Of a stretch of DNA of 64,000 bases, positions 56,481 to 64,000 are shown piece by piece. The translations under genes and the position numbers were made by a program. The notes below the pieces were generated by a model, which did not search any database, was not told the DNA's origin, and saw nothing but the letters and a program-made list of their open reading frames with translations. Each line of letters opens with the position of its first letter. Position 1 is the stretch's first letter. The stretch is from Piliocolobus tephrosceles (lineage: Eukaryota > Chordata > Mammalia > Primates > Cercopithecidae): contig NC_045441.1 of assembly GCF_002776525.5 (NCBI RefSeq), positions 122,880,275 to 122,944,274 on the forward strand, read 5' to 3'.

Positions 56481-59049
56481 AACATTGAGTGCTCTAATTG
56501 AACTATGTGCATAGTACGGTATTACTTTTCAGAATTAGGTAATTCAAAATCCTAAAGATATTTTTCAGCTTTCATTTCTGAACCTTAAATTTAAGGTACC
56601 CGAACTAACATTTCACTAAGGCATGTTTGAAACCTATATTATGGATGAGTATCTATGACTTTGTCTGATGCTTTTCATACTGTTGTATAGATTGTAGTAT
56701 GACTTCGTTTCTCAGTACCTTCCAATGAATTGTTTGCCATTTGCTGATTTGGACTGGTGATAGACTTATTCCTGAGACTAGCTGATTACAGTGCTCTCAG
56801 GGACCAATGGAGCTATTTTAATAGAAATCCATTTGCCCTTTCATGAAATGAATGCCCCCAAAGTCTGTAGAATTGTCATGTCGTAATGAATGTGCTGTTG
56901 TTGTTATTATAATATTCTTTGTAAGTACTAAGCTACTTCTGCGGCTGCTTCTACTGCTTATCACACCATCTGTGTTAAATACCAGTCATTAGCCCTCTTT
57001 TTTAGTCTAATGCTTTTTTAATTATTTTTTCCTTTGAATGATTGGATTCCTTCTCCTGTCCCTTTCCCTATGCTTCTTGGATTAGATAACACTAACACCG
57101 TTTTTAGGGCTGTTGCTAGCTAGCCCTTGAGAAAGTCCCCTTTTTAGAGATTTCTGGTTACTTTTAGCATTGAGAACTGCTCCTGCTTCATTTATTTCTT
57201 AGAGTTCTGCTTTAAAAGATACAGTAAAACAGAATGCAACATGATACCCTGGTTTACCAAGGTCTTCTTGGCTCCTAGAAAATGGATTTGTGACAACTTT
57301 ACTGAATTATGTTTGCTTAAAGTGAGCTACACCTTGATAGCAATTTAAGATTCCCAACATATAAGATATTATTAGTATTCCATAAAACTTGGATTTATGA
57401 AAAACCAAAAGGTTTAAGGCATTTTAGAAGTATTTTTAAAGCTAGTTTCATATCCCGCAGCAAGAAAACCATACATTTCTCTCTGACAAAGGAATCAGAA
57501 CCTGTTAAAAGCATTTGTCAGTGATACATTAATATTCAGGATAGCTCTTGCAATGTTGCTTAGTTTTTGGTTTGTTTTTTCCCCCAAGTTGACACTTTAA
57601 ATACAACAGCAGTTAAAAGGGAACACATGTAGCTCCAAAGGATGTCACCTTCATTCCTGGGTTGTGCATCCCCCTGGAGTTGTGGACCTGGAAGTTCTAA
57701 CAGAATATGTGTTAAAAATAGGGGAAACATTATTTTAACATCGAAGGAGGAACAAAGAAAAAGGGATTGTTTTTGCTTTTCCCAGCTGCCCTCTGGTGGC
57801 AAAGGCACCACAGACAACAAAGACGTTTAACAAAGATTCTTGGCTGTGTAGGTGCTGCTGGTGGTTCTTATGAGGGTCTTAAATCAAAGTCTGTGCTGTA
57901 CATTCGTGCTTCTGAAAAAGAAGAACAGAATATTGGGTCTCGTAATTACGTTTCACTTCCCAGCGGCATCTCTTCTTATCATAGTAGCACCAGGCTCTAC
58001 CAGCTCAGTCAATACTTGTATATTAACAAGAGACAATCGATAGAAAAATTAAAAAGAAAAGTCAAAGTAATTAGGCTAAAGCTGCTGCTTATGAGTTTTC
58101 AATAATTACTTTAGCTTCCTCTTGTTTTCCCATCTCCAGAAAAATAGGGCCTGATTGAAGGCCCTGATTGAAGGGTCTGGGTCGTGTTTGACTGAGGACA
58201 TGTCAAAATTATACAAAGCCAAGCAGGAAATAAAATTAAGCTGTATTTGTTTTAGAGCAGTAAAAGGGGCTTTGCATGATGGCATGGGAAGAATAGATGT
58301 TGATTTAAATGTGCCCCTTAGCAGCTGTGCCATTGTTGGTACCTGTTTCATGTCATCAGTTTCTGTACTACTGGCAGTAGCCCACTCAAAAGCACTATGA
58401 CATGTCATATATTAAAGCTCCAGAGGAAGATAGTGGATGGATTTCTCCCCAAAACATCAGGATATTTTTGAAAACTAGATGCCATCCTTTACAAAATCAT
58501 GAAATAAGTCAAAAACCCCCATGGTTGCCATTGTGGGCCATACTTGGGCCATTGTTTTTTATGGACATAATTGCTGGAGATCACTGTCCATTTAGTGAGG
58601 CTTAATCAAAAAGCCATACACATTAGGTGAAGAAGCTACTTGGGTGTTTTCGTGCCCTGATGCTGTGAAGTCTTCTAAGTAAATCAGAGCCACCCTGCTT
58701 CTCACTGCTACTTATTAGGTTGGTGTGTCTGCCTCCTAGGGGAAGGAGAAAACCAGAGGAATTCCTAGTTTTGGAGAGAGAACTCTAAGGAGGAAGGATA
58801 GGCTACTGAGAGAGATATTTCATTTTTTATGTTCATTTACAGTCTTCATTTGCACTATTTCTGTCAGCTCAAAGCACTTTATAAACTTTACAACCAAATT
58901 ATGTACCAACATCATTTCATTCATTCCTGATATATAGCTGTTAAACATCTGCCAGGTACACATTTCCTACAGGCAGAAAAAAAAATGTGGAACAGAATTA
59001 GATCTTGTTAAATGTACAGAGAAAATGTAGATATGGGGCACATTATGTG
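56481..59049. other. 2.6-kb repeat-free segment
   Basis: No repeat recognised. 57540-58600 is compositionally balanced and contains overlapping open frames on both strands (58106-58408 minus, 58155-58400 plus), as can happen in constrained non-coding DNA. No protein family recognised. Candidate conserved element, by inference only. Confidence 0.4.
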
Positions 59050-59255
59050 AAGATATTTATTGAGCACCTATGTACAAGGCATTATCGAAGACATCTTCTA
59101 TACAGGAACTATAGCAAACTCTTAACTCTGCCCCTCACCACCGCTGTCCCCCTGAACCTCCCCTCCTTCCCTCGTAAGTTCATTAATCAAAAGTGAGTGA
59201 TGGAGCCAGGATTTGAATCCAGGAGAGTCTGATTTAAAAGCACAAACCTTTCATT
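59050..59255 (-). mobile_element. MIR relic
   Basis: 'tattgagcacctatgtacaaggc' and 'gatggagccaggatttgaatccagg' are antisense MIR with a diverged middle. Confidence 0.65.
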
Positions 59256-60094
59256 ACAATTTTTACTTGATGTTTAAAAGAAAGCCTCTCTAGGGGAAGA
59301 AGAAATGTATGAAGCTGGTATTTACTCAGTGAACCCAAAATCTAACTGATGATAGAGATGTTGGTTTGGGAGAGTGAGATAGAAGAGTATTGAATTAAAC
59401 GTACATGCCCAAAGGCATTGAAAAGTAAAGAGGAGGAGGCATAGATAGAACCAGAGCTTTATGAGAACTATTGTTGATTATTTTTAATGCTACAAATGGC
59501 TTTATATTATTCCACCACTGGTTAAGCTTGCATGTGTGAATCCCTGCTGTCTGTAAAACCTACAGCACGTAAAACCTTTGCTGATTGGTGACTTGGCTCT
59601 GTCATTTTTATAAAACTGTACCAAGGCTTGCAGAAAATGCTTGATTCTGTACACCCTTTCACTGAGGCCAATGAATTACACATGCAGCCAAACCTGAACA
59701 GAGCTGATGGCTACATTTTTGCTGCTTTTTGCTCGTGATCCCAAGTGTGTAGAAGGTTCTAGCTGATGATTTCATGGTGAAACTAGTACATAATAAGCAT
59801 TTGTTTTTTTACTTAAAAAAATAAAGTTATTCCAAATGCATAATCACTTCTGGATCAGCAATGTCTGGAAATTTGCCAAGGAGATAATTTTTGAAATTCA
59901 CTTTTTCTCCCCTTTCTTGATCCTTTTTATTTCATCATTCCCAGGAAATGTTCTTTCTACTGCTCTGCCTTTTTTCTTTCATATTTGTTGCTTCCATTGT
60001 CTCTCCATATTTTTTGTCTTTACTGTTTTGATTTTCACCCTATAGAAAGTTTGTGTGCCAAATACCAAATAAGAATGATGGAATATTATGCAAG
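59256..60094. other. Unrecognised sequence
   Basis: No repeat or gene recognised. Confidence 0.4.
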
Positions 60095-60335
60095 CACTAA
60101 GGCAGTAGAGTGTAGTTATGTAATAAGAGCTTACAATCAAGTACAACTGCCTGGTTTGAATCTCAACTGTTCTTCTAATTAATTATATAATCTTCAGTAA
60201 GTTCTTTAAACTTACTGTCTAATTTTATATTCTATAAAATGAGAACTATAGAAGTATCTTCTAGCATTATCAATATTAAATGACTAACATATAGAAAGTA
60301 TTGTGTACACAGCACTCTATAAATATATGTTAACC
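60095..60335 (+). mobile_element. MIR relic
   Basis: 'gtagagtgtagttatgtaataagagc', 'gcctggtttgaatctcaactg' and 'ctgtctaattttatattctataaaatgagaac' give a near full-length, AT-shifted sense MIR. Confidence 0.75.
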
Positions 60336-60546
60336 TATTTAATAACAAAAACTTATTAAATTATGTCTATAAGGTATGTGTAATGATACAGAAAATGTTC
60401 ATGAGAGAACTTTAAGAAAGAGGATATAAAGTGACATATGATCACAACTATTAAAATAAACATTTAAACATTTTTAAAAGGACTGGAATAAAATAGAACA
60501 AAATATTAATTATGGTTTAGTTTAGAACTATTGCCTTCTGTTACTC

Positions 60547-60573
60547 TTTTTTTTTTTTTTTTTTTTTTTTTTT
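60547..60573 (+). repeat. T27 homopolymer
   Basis: Long T run, no attached retroelement recognised. Confidence 0.9.
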
Positions 60574-60699
60574 CCTGTTTGGGTTACTTATCGCAATCCA
60601 GTTACTGTATTTGTCTATTTAGTTGGTTTTGATTGTCTCTCCTTGTAGCATGTATGTTTTAAATGAGAAAGGACTCAAGTCAATCTTTTTCTACCATTA

Positions 60700-60775
60700 T
60701 ATATTGTGTCTGATGCCAAGTGTCTGGCACAGGACATCTTTTCAATAAGTACGTGTTGAGTGAATATATTTGCTT
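60700..60775 (+). mobile_element. L2 LINE relic
   Basis: 'gatgccaagtgtctggcacaggacatcttttcaataagtacgtgttgagtgaata' is the sense L2 3' end. Confidence 0.65.
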
Positions 60776-63294
60776 CTTACTTTTCTATGTTTTCCAGTCA
60801 TGTTAACAGAAAATCCCTAACTGTTACAACATTTTTTTAAAAGACTGTTTTTAAAACATTAGCTCAGCTTTCTTAAAGGCTTAAAATAGGTAATACTTAA
60901 AAGTATTACCCTACAGTTCATGGTCAAGTATCAAGGAAGAAGAAAAAATTCTTGTATTACTGTTCACTTGTTTGTTTTTAGAAGTGGCCATTCCAACTCA
61001 CAGCCTTTATTTATTTTAACTTTTTGATGTTTTTGTTGTTAGCTTTTAATCAGTCTGAGAAAATCCTAGGTATATTAATTTTCCACTATTCTGTTTTATA
61101 CCGACTGAAGCTCTTCTTTTTTGATTAGGATAGTTAGTTCCAAGTGACATAAAGAACTTTCATTACTTTGCTAGTTAAATGTTACCTTAAAGCCTTGTTG
61201 TAGATGAGAAAATATCCCCGTTTTTAATTCCAAAAATTGTAGCATGGTTAATGAACTCACAGATTCCATTAATGGTTTACTCTGTATTAATTTTCCCAGT
61301 GCCAGAGTTTCTACCTAGCATGCTTTGACTCACTGAGCCACGGTGCATTTCTGCCTACAGCTAGGTTACCTGTAAGTTACCTGCAGATATGCCAGTGAGA
61401 GGAATACATGTTTCTTTGCCAGAGACTTTGCTTTCCAGTAAAACTTGGCCTTGGCATTCGTTGTTGAGGTTCATAAGGTTTTCTGTAATTCAATGCTCAT
61501 TTTTAAAGATGAAACTTCAGTGAAATAGGATTGTAACGATACACACAGGTTCATACAGAGAGAATTCAAACAGAATGCAGAAACCTTCTCATCTGTTACT
61601 AACAAATTTCAAAGCCAGAGATGCAGCCCATCTTTCTTGTGATTCCTCATTCAACTGCCAGATTGACAGCAGGAAATTCTACCATGATTCTTATGAGTCA
61701 GGGCAGAGTTTTCTCTTTTCTAAAGAGGGTCTCACTGAAGGACTTTAGAGAAAGCAAAAACAGGAGATGAGAGAAAGAGAGAAGGAAATAACTTGAGGAG
61801 AGAAAGTCAGAGGCTCAGACGCGTATTTACTGACTGGCAATACTAGTAGTACAACTACACCTGGGGAATGTTAGGAATTAGGTCCAGACAAAAAGTATGT
61901 TGTTTGAAGCAGCACTTAGAAAAGCATCCACTTCTCTAAATCTTTGGTTGTAAGTGATGTAATTAGATGTGTGTAATGAGTCTTCCAGTAGCATTTGTTT
62001 ACTCTGAAGGTCTGAGACTTTTCTGAGCCCTTAACTCCAAGTTGGTGGTGTAATCAGTTTTCTGAAATACCATATACTCTAATTGCTCTATATTAAGATC
62101 TGTTGTTTAATATAATATTGGAAAGCATTGCAGCAAACACACCTAAAAGCAGTTATTGAAAGTAATGTAGTCCAGAATAAAGACAACTGTATGCTAAAAA
62201 GAAGGAATAAATGGTACATTTGAATTGATCTTATGGCAGTGGTAGTACTGTTGGTCACTATCACTGTTATTTTTCTTACAGGAAATAAACTTGGCATGTT
62301 TAACTTGTGGTTAGAACTCCAAGAAGACTAATATTATAGTACTATAGTAACATTTATTTAAAATCACACCAGAAATAGTCATATAAATTGATATACTGTG
62401 AGTATCAAATGAAATAATTTGTGAATTGACTTTGAAATGAATGTACATTGAAGTGTATGTTGCTAAAATGGTGATGGTAATGTACCTTTCTGACCTTGGT
62501 GTATTCATTTACGTTTGTCAAAAAATAAAGGTGATATGAACTGTTTTGCCCCTCAGAGGATCCACTTGAGCATATAACCTGACTTCCTAGCTGCTCTGTT
62601 GCTGCCCGCTCCTCCATCCGCACGCCAACATAACTGTTCCTATTCTGAGACAGTGTTTTAAATCTGTATTATTCAGCAAGAAAGAAACAACAGTCAGGGA
62701 GAATATTAATTATTTTCTTGCCTATCAGTCACCATTACATAATTGCAACATCTACATCCTGATTGAAGATTTGATCTTTCAGATTTAGAATGTCTCATTA
62801 GCTTTTTGCTGCCCGTCTCATACTGAAAAAGGAGAATCTAAACAGTCACAAAGACTAGCAGAGCAGTAGGTTTTCTCTTCCTGTGGACATATACCTCAAT
62901 CTTCGTGCTAGACCAGCCCTCTTTGCAGATCTAAGAGCTGCTGGTGTATTATGACTGGAGACACTGCAAAGCCTATATTGCCCCCAGATTTTTTTTTTCA
63001 CTAATCAATTATTGACCTATCATCTTTCCACCTGACCTTAGATTTCTCCCATCATAGTTAATACTTTGGCTTAGAAAATGAACCTGAGGATTTTTTTTCA
63101 AACATGATACAGTTTTGAAGGAAGACCTTAGATCTTAGAACTCTGCAGTGACCCTTCTTCACTAACACACTTTATCAGTAATCTAGGAGAGTAAGAGCTA
63201 GGCAGGTTTCAACAGGGGGAAAGTGAAGCCTATCAATCAATGAGCCCCAGGGATGAGAGGAACCACATGAAGGCCCAGATTGGCTAGGCATTCC
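60776..63294. other. 2.5-kb repeat-free segment
   Basis: No repeat or gene recognised. Contains a perfect 10-bp-arm inverted repeat at 60889-60910. Short open frames have no known domains. Confidence 0.4.
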
Positions 63295-63790
63295 AGAGTT
63301 GCATGGGGTCCCCCAAATCACTCCCGTGTTTGGAGATTCACTAGAAGGACTTATGGAGCCTTAGCGTATAATTGTATTTATGGCTGTGATTTATTACACT
63401 GAGGTAGTAAGGTTACTCAACTGGATAATAAGGGGGAAAAGCACAGGTGTTGAGGTCTAGAGGAATCCATGTACAGGCTTCCTATGCTGTCACCCTTCCA
63501 TGAGACGGTCATATAGAGCACACTGTTCCCCAGGAGACAAAAATGCAACATTTGTGAGAGATTCAGTGCCTAAGATCAGGGACTTGTCACCTGGTCACGT
63601 CGGCACCTCTCTCACTGACATAAACCAAAATTTCAGACTTCCAGAAGGAAATCAGGTATTTGGCATAAACTGTGTTGTTTGCACAGTCTAGACAGGAAAC
63701 TACCCTTATCAGTCAGGGAAAGGGAAGCTCACTTCCAAAACCCAAATTCCCAAATGCCACTCCGAGGCCAACCTTGCAAACAGGCCCTTT
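63295..63790 (-). mobile_element. ERVL-type LTR (MER21-like), antisense
   Basis: Plus strand shows 'gagattcactagaaggactt', 'ggctgtgatttattacactg', 'gtcacctggtcacgtcggcacc', 'aaaatttcagacttccagaagg', 'cccttatcagtcagggaaagg' and 'ccaaccttgcaaacaggccc', the reverse complement of a class III LTR. 63791-64000 shows nothing recognised. Confidence 0.65.
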
Positions 63791-64000
63791 TTAAGATAGC
63801 AGTCTCAGCCCGCACAAAGATAAATACATGGCTTCAATGATTTTAGTGGATAGGCAACATGTAAAAATAGGCTCAGGAGCCTGGGCAGTTGGTGCCTGTT
63901 TTCATACATGAGAAATAAATACTTTTATGCTTTCATTAGTACATATAACTCACTATTAGTAATCCAAGGAAACTTCATTACTTGGAAATTAAATTCAGGA

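Overview
This window is nuclear DNA of a primate, most likely an Old World monkey (macaque, baboon or vervet type). Four young Alu copies (6401, 41058, 50462 and 53142) carry the cercopithecine AluY-R diagnostic bases: 'gagatccggccactgc' in the right monomer and 'gtttatgccattctcc' in the left, where human AluY has 'gagatcgcgccactgc' and 'gttcacgccattctcc'. Most of the window is AT-rich. I see no CpG island, tRNA, rRNA or intact protein-coding gene. It reads as intergenic or large-intron DNA, and all repeat family names below come from recognition by eye, not from a search.

Layout. 0-13 kb: L1 ends, a cluster of antisense endogenous-retrovirus LTR pieces at 3.4-5.2 kb, an MLT1 LTR nested in a MIR, and Alus nested in a MER5-type element and in an L1. 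15.8-20.5 kb: the most structured part, a nest of Tigger/pogo DNA transposons. A Tigger-like element is split by a 3.4-kb Tigger with decayed transposase, which is itself split by three antisense Alus, two of them attached to long polypyrimidine tracts. It is followed by a large palindrome whose exact centre holds another Tigger-type MITE. 21-35 kb: Alus, an older L1, two MST-type solo LTRs with target-site duplications, and MIR and L2 relics. 37-48 kb: two processed pseudogenes on the minus strand, COX5B (split by an Alu) and RPS3A (split by an Alu and capped by an L1), with two candidate exon-like segments of low confidence. 48-53.5 kb: a dense Alu cluster, a small Tigger MITE and a 100-N assembly gap inside an Alu. 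53.55-64 kb: no Alu at all, only MIR/L2 relics, one antisense LTR and long non-repetitive stretches that are the best candidates for conserved regulatory DNA.

I found no convincing new biological system. The observations most worth checking are the palindrome with a MITE at its apex, the nested Tigger complex, a 47-bp duplicated segment that looks like a templated insertion in an ancient LINE relic, and the assembly gap whose two flanks overlap.
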